Of a stretch of 64,000 bases of DNA, positions 9,197 to 17,080 are shown in pieces. Under the pieces are notes generated by a model. The model did no database searches. It was not told the origin of the DNA and saw only the letters and a program-made list of their open reading frames with translations. The DNA is from CAYYIS01 sp964470965. GTDB taxonomy: Bacteria > JAAXHH01 > JABIQT01. The position numbers were made by a program, and so were the translations under genes. The stretch covers positions 165,824-229,823 of the forward strand of contig CAYYIS010000001.1 of NCBI GenBank assembly GCA_964470965.1, written 5' to 3'. Within the stretch, counting starts at the first letter, position 1. Every line of letters begins with the position of its first letter.

Positions 9197-10606
9197 TCAA
9201 TCGAGACCTGTGATCCACTTCATCACCCCTTCCGCGGGCATATCTGGCTGCACAACAGCACGGGGCGTGTCCACGAAAGCCAGGACCGCTTCGGCCGCCT
9301 GATATCCGCTACGAACCGCGCCCTCCATGGTGGCCGGCCAGCCGGTCTGAGTCCAGTCTCCCGCGATGAACAGGTTGTGGATCGGACTGACCGGACCCGG
9401 TCGCCGGACGTCGCAGCCCGGTTTTGGAGCGAATGTGGCACGGCCTTCTTTGACCACGATGGCCTTGAGGAGCTTGGCGTCATGCACAGCTGGAAACAGG
9501 TTCCGAAGATCGTTCATGGCACGATCGATGATCTGCTGTTGCGGAAGCTTCATAAGCTCATCCGATGCACTGATTACCAGGCCCAGGTACGAACCGGAAC
9601 CAGGTGATTTCGACGGTCCTTCCCGAATCCTCTGATTGAATACCCACTGTATGGTCCGTCCGAGAATCGCTGCATAGTCTAGGTCCGTCACCTGCCGATC
9701 GAACCAGATATGCACTGCCGTGATGGGTGATACCTCCAGCCGCCGCAGGTCGGAAAAGTAGGCATTCGCATCGATGGCATCATCCGGTAGCAGTTTCAGC
9801 AGCACATCGAAGGGAACTGCAGAGAGATAGGCATCCGCCGTTACCGTCTCACCGTCACTCAGCGTAACCGATTCGATGGCGTCGTCTTTGAGGGTGAACC
9901 GGGATACGCTCCGATTCATCTCCACCATCCCGTTTCGCGTCTCCAGAAATGCGGCACAGGGCTCATAGAGATCCCCCAGTGGTACCGCCGGTAAGCCGAC
10001 CTCATACCCCCGTCTGTTAACAAGAAACGCCCTCACGATCGTCATAATGCCGTATGAGGCGGTGATGTCTTCCGGCTCGTCATTGAGTGCACTGACCAGG
10101 ATGGGACGCCAGAAGGCTTCAATTGTTCGGTCGGTCTGACGATGGCTCCGCATCCATTGCATCATCGAAAGGGAATCGGTTCGCGACGGGTTCCGCACCG
10201 CCCAAATCATATGCATCATCGCATATCCGATGGCGAGTTTGTCTTTGAGTGCCAGTGCTCTGAAGCGAAAGAATGATGGTAACAGGTGGAGAGGCGCGGG
10301 AAGGGGGGATTTTCGTATGAGAGAGAGCCGGTTGGCTTCGTCCAGGAAGGGTATTTCATCCTGAAAGGCGACGCCGCCGGACACCTCCAGTCTGTCGTAG
10401 AAATCGGTCAGATTGGTACAGCAGCGCAGCAACACGTGCTGGCAGTTGTCGACCAGTTCGCCACCTGTCGGGTGGACGAACGACGATGCGCGTCCACCGA
10501 GGAGCGTTCGGCGCTCGTACAGTGTTACTGCATGACCGGCCTCCGCGAGTGCCACCGCACCTGCGAGACCCGCCAAGCCTCCGCCGATTGTGAGCACCCT
10601 TTTCAT
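9197..10606 (-). CDS. hpnE: Hydroxysqualene dehydroxylase HpnE
   Basis: FAD-dependent amine-oxidase-fold enzyme that reduces hydroxysqualene to squalene in the HpnCDE route. The 469 residues start with the dinucleotide-binding motif TIGGGLAGLAGAVALAEAGH, followed by YERRTLLGGRASSF. It has the family's ELVDNCQHVLLRC region and a C-terminal FAD segment NLFIAGDWTQTGWPATMEGA, where the active site is completed. The ATG at 10606 overlaps the hpnD stop codon (ATGA); the frame continues further upstream but the FAD motif fits this start. Phytoene-desaturase relatives look similar, but the adjoining hpnD and hpnC settle the assignment. Confidence 0.93.
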   Translation of the reverse strand: MKRVLTIGGGLAGLAGAVALAEAGHAVTLYERRTLLGGRASSFVHPTGGELVDNCQHVLLRCCTNLTDFYDRLEVSGGVAFQDEIPFLDEANRLSLIRKSPLPAPLHLLPSFFRFRALALKDKLAIGYAMMHMIWAVRNPSRTDSLSMMQWMRSHRQTDRTIEAFWRPILVSALNDEPEDITASYGIMTIVRAFLVNRRGYEVGLPAVPLGDLYEPCAAFLETRNGMVEMNRSVSRFTLKDDAIESVTLSDGETVTADAYLSAVPFDVLLKLLPDDAIDANAYFSDLRRLEVSPITAVHIWFDRQVTDLDYAAILGRTIQWVFNQRIREGPSKSPGSGSYLGLVISASDELMKLPQQQIIDRAMNDLRNLFPAVHDAKLLKAIVVKEGRATFAPKPGCDVRRPGPVSPIHNLFIAGDWTQTGWPATMEGAVRSGYQAAEAVLAFVDTPRAVVQPDMPAEGVMKWITGLD

Positions 10607-11466
10607 ACCGTTTTCCGGATCAGTGCTCCGACCGCGATGGCCAGCTTTTTCCAAGCCGGCAGCCGGACGCGTTGGGTGAAGACATCATAACCCCTGCGCT
10701 CAATCTCGTTAAGGTGCCCCCAATATATCTTGATCATTGCTGCCAGGCAGGCGCGGCTTGAAGGATGGACCATGGGCAGCAAGGGAAGCGCTTCACGGTA
10801 GTACCCTCTGGCCCGTTCCACTTCGAATGTCATCAGTCGAACAAACCTGTCATCAATCAGCCGGTTTCGAATGTCGGCCTCGGAATAATTAAAATTCTTC
10901 AGATCTTCCTGCGGGAGATAGATCCGTCCCATTTCCGCATCTTCACGTATGTCCCGGAGTATATTCGTAAGCTGAAATGCAATGCCGCATGATTCAGCAT
11001 ATCCCTTGGCCTTTTCATCCGTGAAACCGAATACACTGATGCAGACCAGGCCGACAGCGGAGGCAACGCGGTAGCAGTATCGGTACAGGTCTTCAAACGT
11101 ATCGTAGCGTGGTTCTGTTAAGTCCATCGCCGCCCCGTCGATCACGGCGTCGAAGTATTCTTTGGGGATTTGGAACCGACGGATAGTGTCTTGAAAGGCC
11201 GGGAGGATTGGATGTTCCGCACTATTCCGGTCAGAATATGCACTGTCCAGCACTCGGCGCCAATTTTGGAGTTGTGTCTTCTTTTCAGCGGCGCCCCCAT
11301 CTTCGTCGACGATGTCGTCACAGTAGCGCAGGAACGCGTAGATCGCATGCATACCGCGACGGCGTTCGAGAGGTAGAACAATGAAGGAGTAGTAGAAATT
11401 ACCTGCCTGCGTCCTGGCAACGATGCGGCAATAATGGTATGATTCTTGAACGTGTGGCTCGGGCAT
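10603..11466 (-). CDS. hpnD: Presqualene diphosphate synthase HpnD
   Basis: Trans-isoprenyl diphosphate synthase that condenses two farnesyl diphosphates to presqualene diphosphate. Two Asp-rich Mg-binding motifs are visible: YCDDIVDE near residue 50 and NILRDIREDAEMGR near residue 170, the latter followed by IYLPQEDL. The 287 residues fit the squalene/phytoene synthase family. It lies between hpnC and hpnE, translationally coupled to hpnE by an ATGA overlap. The gap to hpnC is 153 bp and holds a short palindrome. Phytoene synthase is the alternative; the complete hpnCDE trio argues for squalene. Confidence 0.93.
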   Translation of the reverse strand: MPEPHVQESYHYCRIVARTQAGNFYYSFIVLPLERRRGMHAIYAFLRYCDDIVDEDGGAAEKKTQLQNWRRVLDSAYSDRNSAEHPILPAFQDTIRRFQIPKEYFDAVIDGAAMDLTEPRYDTFEDLYRYCYRVASAVGLVCISVFGFTDEKAKGYAESCGIAFQLTNILRDIREDAEMGRIYLPQEDLKNFNYSEADIRNRLIDDRFVRLMTFEVERARGYYREALPLLPMVHPSSRACLAAMIKIYWGHLNEIERRGYDVFTQRVRLPAWKKLAIAVGALIRKTV

Positions 11467-11524
11467 AATTTTAGAAGATATACGATCGAGTGACAGCAGA
11501 CAATAACTTAATTAACCAGTGAGA

Positions 11525-11541
11525 CCCGGCGCAGTGCCGGG
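11525..11541. repeat. Short GC-rich palindrome between hpnC and hpnD
   Basis: CCCGGC (11525-11530) and GCCGGG (11536-11541) form a perfect six-base inverted repeat with a five-base loop. No T-tract follows on either strand, so it is not an ordinary intrinsic terminator. It resembles dispersed REP-type intergenic palindromes. Confidence 0.45.
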
Positions 11542-11619
11542 ATCAATCTGCCTCGACCGCAAGGCCAGATCACGATCTAAAGGCGGTACAGAATTGCGGG
11601 CCTGGATGACAGTCATTAT

Positions 11620-12552
11620 TTATGGCAACAGCCGCTTTATTGCATATCTGAGCATCAGGCTGATTTTCCCCGTTCTGGACAGGGAAGGTCGCCGAGTGAG
11701 CACATCATATCCCTGTTGCTTTATCATATCCAGGATAGCCAGGCCACCGCGGTTGAACAGGTCTAGATCCGCACGGACATTCGGATTGACCATATCACAC
11801 AATTTTAATCCCTTTTCGAACAGTGCGCGGGTGCGCTCTACTTCGAACCGCATGAGCTCCGCGCATTGTTCACTGAAAACCTTGTTTTGTAGTGCTTCTT
11901 CCGAATAACCGAACCGAGCCATGTCCTCCAGCGGCAGGTAGATGCGGCCTTTCTGAAGATCCAAAGTGACATCCTGCCAGAAGTTCGCCAGTTGCAACGC
12001 CGTACAGGTGGCGTCTGACAATCGCCGACGCTCTTCATCACGGTACCCGGAAAGATAGAGGACCAAGTGTCCCACCGGATTGGCGGAATTCCGGCAGTAT
12101 CCTTGTAAATCCTCATAAGTTTCATAGCGGGTGACACACTGATCCTGGCGGAAGGCGGTCAGCAGATTCTGAAAAGGGGTAATCGGTATATCGAACATGC
12201 GGATGGTATCCGCCAATGCCACGAACACCGGATGCCGTGGGTTGCCCTGAAAACAGGCATTCAGTTCCTTATTCCACCAGTCCAGCAGTTCTAGCGACAC
12301 GGCGCTATCCCCGGTTTCGTCCGCCAGATCGTCTGACCATCGACAATAGGCGTAAACATTGTAGAAATGCGGCCGCAGTTCGCCGGGTAAAAACCAGGAC
12401 ACAACCGAAAAATTTTCATAATGATGTGTGGCGAGATGCTTGCAGTACTGCCGGGCCGTTTCCGGAGAAAGTTCGGATTCATCTGGCATCGCTTCCAATG
12501 CCAGATCTCGGAACTGTGAAACCGCTTCGGGGATATAGGGAGATTCAGACAT
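11620..12552 (-). CDS. hpnC: Hydroxysqualene synthase HpnC
   Basis: Squalene/phytoene-synthase-fold enzyme that converts presqualene diphosphate to hydroxysqualene. The 310 residues carry the first Asp motif as YCRWSDDLADE near residue 69 and the second as NFWQDVTLDLQKGR near residue 190, followed by IYLPLEDM. The NFWQD variant in place of NILRD is typical of HpnC and separates it from hpnD downstream. First gene of the hpnCDE set in transcription order. No squalene-hopene cyclase gene is present in the window. Confidence 0.92.
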   Translation of the reverse strand: MSESPYIPEAVSQFRDLALEAMPDESELSPETARQYCKHLATHHYENFSVVSWFLPGELRPHFYNVYAYCRWSDDLADETGDSAVSLELLDWWNKELNACFQGNPRHPVFVALADTIRMFDIPITPFQNLLTAFRQDQCVTRYETYEDLQGYCRNSANPVGHLVLYLSGYRDEERRRLSDATCTALQLANFWQDVTLDLQKGRIYLPLEDMARFGYSEEALQNKVFSEQCAELMRFEVERTRALFEKGLKLCDMVNPNVRADLDLFNRGGLAILDMIKQQGYDVLTRRPSLSRTGKISLMLRYAIKRLLP

Positions 12553-12567
12553 GAAAGCAGTTGACGG

Positions 12568-12630
12568 TGACGCGTGATGCCTGATGTGAGGGTTTCTGTT
12601 TGCCTGTCACGCTCCAGGTATCACGCGTCA
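12568..12630. repeat. 16-bp inverted repeat between alcohol dehydrogenase gene and hpnC
   Basis: TGACGCGTGATGCCTG (12568-12583) and CAGGTATCACGCGTCA (12615-12630) are inverted copies matching at 15 of 16 positions. As RNA the single difference is a G-U pair. The loop is 31 bases. The core TGACGCGTGA recurs at 26824-26833 beside the queG start. No T-tract follows, so a dispersed repetitive element or RNA-processing hairpin is more likely than a terminator. Confidence 0.6.
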
Positions 12631-12636
12631 ATGCCT

Positions 12637-13668
12637 TTAAGGGACAATCGCAGTTTTCATGGTTCCGTTTTTACCTAGCATGGCCTCCAGCACACTGGGG
12701 AGCTGGTCCAGCGGGGCTTCGGCGGTGACGAGTGTACCCACATCGATGGCGCCGTCCGTGATCAGCCTCAAGGCGAGCTTTACGAATCGGGGTTTGTGGT
12801 GGAAGGTGCCTTTGATAGTCAGTTCGGAATAATGAATCAGTCCCGTATCGATTTGAATCTGTGTATTCGACGGACAGCCCCCAAACGCATTGATTACTCC
12901 ACCCGGGCGGACCATTCGGATCGCCTGTTCCCAACTGTTAGGCTGCCCGACTGCTTCGACCACTCGGTCTGCCCCACGGGATTCTTCGGTCTCCGACTTA
13001 ACCGCTTTAACCACATCCGTCACCGATGCCGAGTCGATCACAGTATCCGCACCCATGGTTCGAGCCGCCTCCAACCGATTGGAGCGTCTGCCCACCGCTA
13101 CTACCCGGGCACCCCGGAGTTTTGCCATGCGGATGAACATGAGACCGATGGGACCGGAGCCCACGACCGCCACCGTGTCATGCCGCTGCACGCCGGTTGC
13201 TTCTATACCATGGAGGACGCAGGCCAGCGGTTCTACAAGCGCCGCATCGCGGTAGGAAACGTGATCGGGGACCTGATGCAGGTTGTGTTTCACGATTTGT
13301 TCGGGGATCTTGATGTATTCGGCATAGGCGCCGTTGATGAACATCAGATCTTCGCAGAGGTTTTCCTGATCCTTCCGGCAGTAAAAACACTCCCCGCACG
13401 GGGCCGAGTTGGCGGCCACCACTCGCATGCCGGGTTCAAATCCAGTTACCTTATCTCCTATCGCCACTATCTCGCCGGCCAACTCGTGCCCGAAAATCGA
13501 AGGAGGCACGATCATTTTGGCGTGGTAGCCGCGATGGTACACCTTGGCATCCGTACCGCAGGTCAGAGCGACCTTCACTCTCAACAGGACGTCGTGGTCA
13601 CCGAGTTCAGGTACTTCCACCTGTTCGATACGCACATCCTGCTTGCCGTACAATACTGCCGCTGCCAT
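12637..13668 (-). CDS. Zinc-dependent medium-chain alcohol/polyol dehydrogenase
   Basis: NAD(P)-dependent oxidation of an alcohol, polyol or threonine-like substrate. Catalytic zinc ligands are visible in LTCGTDAKVYH and FGHELAGE, and a structural-zinc lobe in CGECFYCRKDQENLCE. The Rossmann motif VAVVGSGPIGLMFIRMAK lies in the middle. The family N-terminus (MAAAVLYGKQDVRIEQVEVP) fits the ATG at 13668, giving 343 residues. An in-frame TTG at 13758 and a rare in-frame CTG at 13713, just after a strong AAGGAAGGAG, are alternatives. Substrate unknown. It precedes hpnC by 84 bp on the same strand. Confidence 0.85.
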   Translation of the reverse strand: MAAAVLYGKQDVRIEQVEVPELGDHDVLLRVKVALTCGTDAKVYHRGYHAKMIVPPSIFGHELAGEIVAIGDKVTGFEPGMRVVAANSAPCGECFYCRKDQENLCEDLMFINGAYAEYIKIPEQIVKHNLHQVPDHVSYRDAALVEPLACVLHGIEATGVQRHDTVAVVGSGPIGLMFIRMAKLRGARVVAVGRRSNRLEAARTMGADTVIDSASVTDVVKAVKSETEESRGADRVVEAVGQPNSWEQAIRMVRPGGVINAFGGCPSNTQIQIDTGLIHYSELTIKGTFHHKPRFVKLALRLITDGAIDVGTLVTAEAPLDQLPSVLEAMLGKNGTMKTAIVP

Positions 13669-13862
13669 CTGTCCAGCCACAGGCAGAACCTCTCTCGACG
13701 ACTTCGGAAACAGATGCGACTCCTTCCTTATTTTAGCACTTAAATTCGGGATGCCCAAAATTAATATCCTTCAGTGGTTTTTATTAATCTGTTCTTTACA
13801 AGACGGGTGAACCTAATTACAATAAGAGCTGTACTAATAAAAAGGCATGAAAAAAAAATACA

Positions 13863-13897
13863 TGAGATTTATGTGATATCTTTGTGAGATGTGAGAT
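13863..13897 (+). promoter_or_regulatory. Cluster of TGWGAT direct repeats upstream of the STAND regulator
   Basis: TGAGAT (13863), TGTGAT (13872), TGTGAGAT (13883) and TGTGAGAT (13890) lie in tandem in the AT-rich 50 bases before the start codon at 13913. OmpR-type winged helices bind direct repeats, and the gene encodes such a domain, so autoregulation is a reasonable inference. Confidence 0.4.
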
Positions 13898-13912
13898 TTT
13901 ACTGGTTTAATC

Positions 13913-16696
13913 ATGATCCAACCCCAGTCCCACGCCCAGACCATTGCTTACCGCTTTGACGATATATATTTAGATGTTATTAATCGTCAACTGTGGCGGG
14001 GTGATGCCCTGCTTTCGTTGAACTCCAAATACTTCGATGTCTTGGTTCTTCTGGTCAGCCACGGTGGTCAGTTGATCGAAAAGCGCCGCATTTTCGATGA
14101 AATATGGGATGGTGTTTTCGTTACCGACTCGGCGCTGACACAATGCATCAAATCAATCCGTAAACAACTGGATGACAACGCCACGCATCCCCGTTACATC
14201 AGAACGGTGCCTAAGCACGGCTATGTCTTTATCGGCGAGGCGGTAGAGATCCATCAGGAGCAGGTGATGGCCCCACAGGTGCCGACGGAAGAGGCGACCG
14301 GCTCTCGGCCCTACAAATTCCTCGATTATTACACCCAGAACGATACACCCCTCTTTTTCGGCCGTGAACAGGAGATAGATACAATCTGTTCACAGATTTT
14401 AACACATCGGTCGTACATTTTGTACGGCCGCTCCGGTGTGGGTAAGAGTTCTATCCTGCGTGCCGGACTGATGCCGCGTCTGCGCGCCGAAGGGCACTTG
14501 GTGTTTGCTCTCCGGAGCTTTACAGAACCGTTACATCAGATGAAATCCGTACTGTCCCTCGAGCTGGGATTGGGGACTGATGAAACGGACATGCCCGCGA
14601 CTCTGGACGCGCTTGTAAGACGCCTTTACAATCAGAACACCGAGCACGCCGTCATTGTTCTTCTGGATCAGTTTGAGGAGTTTTTTCTGCTTCTGAATGA
14701 AGATCAGCGCCAGCCGTTTATCGATGCGGTCGGTACACTGTTGGCGGATGAGTATTCTCCCATTCGTTTCGTTTTTGTTCTCAGGGAAGACGTTCTGGCA
14801 GAGATGAATCAGTTCAAGCAAACACTCCCAGAGATTTTTCATCATGAATACCGCCTCAAGAGACTCGACCGGACACAGGCTTCACTGGCCATTACCGGAC
14901 CGGCTTTGGCAGTGGGGTGCACCTACGAGCCGAAACTGGTAGAGATGCTCCTCGACGATCTGAGTGAGCAGGACGGTGTCGATCCGCCGCATCTCCAGAT
15001 CGTGTGCGACACACTCTACGATGCCCGTGACGAAAAGGGCACCATCGCCACTTACGCCTACGAGCGTTTCGGTGGCGCTTCCCATATCTTGGCGGAATAT
15101 CTGACCCGTGTTCTGCGGCGCTTTACCTCGTCGGATCTCACCGCAGTACAAAACATTCTACTGGGACTGATTTCAGCGGACGGCCAACGGCTGGTACTCC
15201 GCACGGCCGAACTTGAAAGTCGGTTTACCCGCTCACCGGTGCAGAGTACTACGCCTCCGGGCAATCTTATTGAGGAACTGGTGGCCGCCCGGGTGGTGCG
15301 CCGTCGCAGTCAGGACGGGGAAAGCTGGCTGGAGCTGGCCCACGAATGTCTGATTCCGGAAGTTTCTCGCTGGCTGACCGCCAATGTGTACGAGGTTAAA
15401 CAGGCCCGAAGCCTGCTGGAACGATCCGTGGAGAACTATCGGGCACACAGTCTGATCCTTGACCGGGAGAGTCTTGATCTGCTCCTGCCGTTCATGGACC
15501 AGCTCGGCCTCGCCGGCGAGGAGGCGGACCTGTTGACACTCAGCCTGCTCCGCCGGGGACGCGATGTGCCGGACTGGCTGGCACGCCTGGCACCCTCAGC
15601 TCCCGATATCATCCTCGATGCTACGCAGGAAGACGATACCGCTGTTCGGTTGTCCGCAGTTGTGTCCTCCCGACCGGTTCGCGGTTCCCAGCTCAACGCC
15701 CGACTCCGAACGCTGGCGCTGTGGGACGAGGATCTTGGCATCCGGAAGGCGGCCAGTATAGAGCTGGCGGACTGGTTTGGCTCAGCGGTGGAAGCAGTGA
15801 TCGTGCGGGCCGCGGACGAAAAGCGAGTCGGGCGCATCAGGCGGGCCATCAGCCTGGCCATCGTGCGGGAACACAACAACCGTCTGGTGCAGATGCCCCA
15901 CCTTTCCATAGCGGTCAGTTTCATGGTGATGCTGGGGTTAATCCTGGTGCGGTTGAGACGAGATGGTATGTCCATCATCCGGCAGGGAGTAGGCGGCACG
16001 GGTGGTGGCGCCATGTCAGGGCTTCTTGGTGGATTGCTGCTGGGTATCGGTCTGGCACTGGCACGGCATCCCGCCGGATTCGAGGTGACGTCGGCTATTT
16101 TCCTCTTGAGCTGCCTCGGTATGTTCGTCGGCGCCTTCGGCGGTTCGGCCGTGAGCTTCGGAATGATCGCGGCTGATGAAATAGCCTACCGCCACAGCGG
16201 CTGGTGGCGGGTCGCTGGCGGCGCACTTGGCGGCGCGTTTATCGGGGCCTGTGTCGACCTGTTCAGCACGGATGCGCTCAACATGATTTTCGGACGGAGT
16301 CTCACCGGGCTCGCCGGGGGGTTGGAAGGTGGTCTGGTCGGTGCAGGTGTTGCCATGGGACCCGTTCTGGTAAACCGATTCTTCCCTGAAAACTCCTGGC
16401 ACCACATCCTCCAGATCCTTGGTGGCGCCCTGGGTGGAATGTGTGCCGGTGCGGTACTGACGATCATCGGTGGCAATCTGTTCAGCAGCAGCCTGGAAAT
16501 CGTTCGCCAATCGTTCGCCGACTCCCAGATTCGTCCGGAACCGCTGTTCCTGTTCTTCGGTGAGGGCCATTTCGGTATGACAACAAAAATCGCCCTGGGC
16601 GCTCTCGAAGGCTTGCTGTTCGGTGGCGGCGTGATGGCCGGAATAAAGGTATTCGCGCAGCCGGACGAAAGAAAGGCTGTGACCGGTGCACCGTAG
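13913..16696 (+). CDS. Winged-helix / STAND ATPase / membrane-anchored regulator
   Basis: A 927-residue multidomain protein. Residues 10-112 form an OmpR/CadC-type winged helix (LSLNSKYFDVLVLLVSHGG, then YIRTVPKHGYVFIGEA). From about residue 145 a STAND NTPase follows: FFGREQEID, Walker A GRSGVGKSS at 172-180 and Walker B VIVLLDQFEEFF around 248-258, typical of the nSTAND1 group. A helical, HEAT-like section covers roughly 590-650. The last 260 residues contain hydrophobic segments rich in glycine (GGLLLGIGLALA, GGALGGAFIGA, GGALGGMCAGAVL), forming a membrane domain. The layout suggests a membrane-tethered, ATP-gated transcription regulator; target and signal are unknown. It is a single gene on its strand, between the alcohol dehydrogenase gene and a glycosyltransferase remnant. 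Confidence 0.88.
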   Translation: MIQPQSHAQTIAYRFDDIYLDVINRQLWRGDALLSLNSKYFDVLVLLVSHGGQLIEKRRIFDEIWDGVFVTDSALTQCIKSIRKQLDDNATHPRYIRTVPKHGYVFIGEAVEIHQEQVMAPQVPTEEATGSRPYKFLDYYTQNDTPLFFGREQEIDTICSQILTHRSYILYGRSGVGKSSILRAGLMPRLRAEGHLVFALRSFTEPLHQMKSVLSLELGLGTDETDMPATLDALVRRLYNQNTEHAVIVLLDQFEEFFLLLNEDQRQPFIDAVGTLLADEYSPIRFVFVLREDVLAEMNQFKQTLPEIFHHEYRLKRLDRTQASLAITGPALAVGCTYEPKLVEMLLDDLSEQDGVDPPHLQIVCDTLYDARDEKGTIATYAYERFGGASHILAEYLTRVLRRFTSSDLTAVQNILLGLISADGQRLVLRTAELESRFTRSPVQSTTPPGNLIEELVAARVVRRRSQDGESWLELAHECLIPEVSRWLTANVYEVKQARSLLERSVENYRAHSLILDRESLDLLLPFMDQLGLAGEEADLLTLSLLRRGRDVPDWLARLAPSAPDIILDATQEDDTAVRLSAVVSSRPVRGSQLNARLRTLALWDEDLGIRKAASIELADWFGSAVEAVIVRAADEKRVGRIRRAISLAIVREHNNRLVQMPHLSIAVSFMVMLGLILVRLRRDGMSIIRQGVGGTGGGAMSGLLGGLLLGIGLALARHPAGFEVTSAIFLLSCLGMFVGAFGGSAVSFGMIAADEIAYRHSGWWRVAGGALGGAFIGACVDLFSTDALNMIFGRSLTGLAGGLEGGLVGAGVAMGPVLVNRFFPENSWHHILQILGGALGGMCAGAVLTIIGGNLFSSSLEIVRQSFADSQIRPEPLFLFFGEGHFGMTTKIALGALEGLLFGGGVMAGIKVFAQPDERKAVTGAP

Positions 16697-16819
16697 GTAT
16701 ATTTTGATTTTTAAGGTGGTGATCCTGCCAGGGGGAATGGCATGCCTACAGACAACGATTCAGCTATGCACGACACTTGTGAAAGCCTTTGAAACAATAA
16801 ACAGTTATTGTAGTATCCT

Positions 16820-17080
16820 TTGGAAGCCATGGCCTGCGCAACACCGGTGGTAGGCATTCGTGAAGGTGGCGTGCGAGAGTCCGTGGTCGATGGAAAAACC
16901 GGCTTTCTGGTGGACCGCCACCCTCATGCCTGCGCCAATGCCCTGGACAAACTTCTATCCGATGCCGATCTGCGCGAACGTCTGGGCGCAGAAGGACGCA
17001 GCCTGGTAGAATCACAATGGACGTGGGACCGGACCGGCCGGCGGATCGAGCAGGCATTTGAGCGTCTGGCTACATCATGA
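16820..17080 (+). pseudogene. 5'-truncated family 4 glycosyltransferase (C-terminal fragment)
   Basis: Only the last 86 or so residues of a GT4 glycosyltransferase remain. LEAMACATPVVGIREGGVRE is the conserved donor-binding segment near the end of GT4 enzymes, followed by the usual NALDKLLSDADLRERLGAEG helix. A normal protein would have about 280 further residues upstream, but an in-frame TAG lies six bases before the first usable codon and no GT4 sequence precedes it. The fragment still overlaps the next gene by four bases (ATGA), so the 3' operon structure is intact and the 5' part was lost. Confidence 0.75.

Noticed and set aside
12796..13743. 315-codon open frame on the plus strand opposite the alcohol dehydrogenase gene
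   Set aside because: It mirrors a clearly real minus-strand enzyme; its product has no domain and atypical composition (Arg/His-rich).
16790..16815. CAATAA/TTATTG hairpin before the GT4 fragment as an insertion-sequence end
   Set aside because: Only six bases, AT-rich and without a target duplication or transposase; likely chance.
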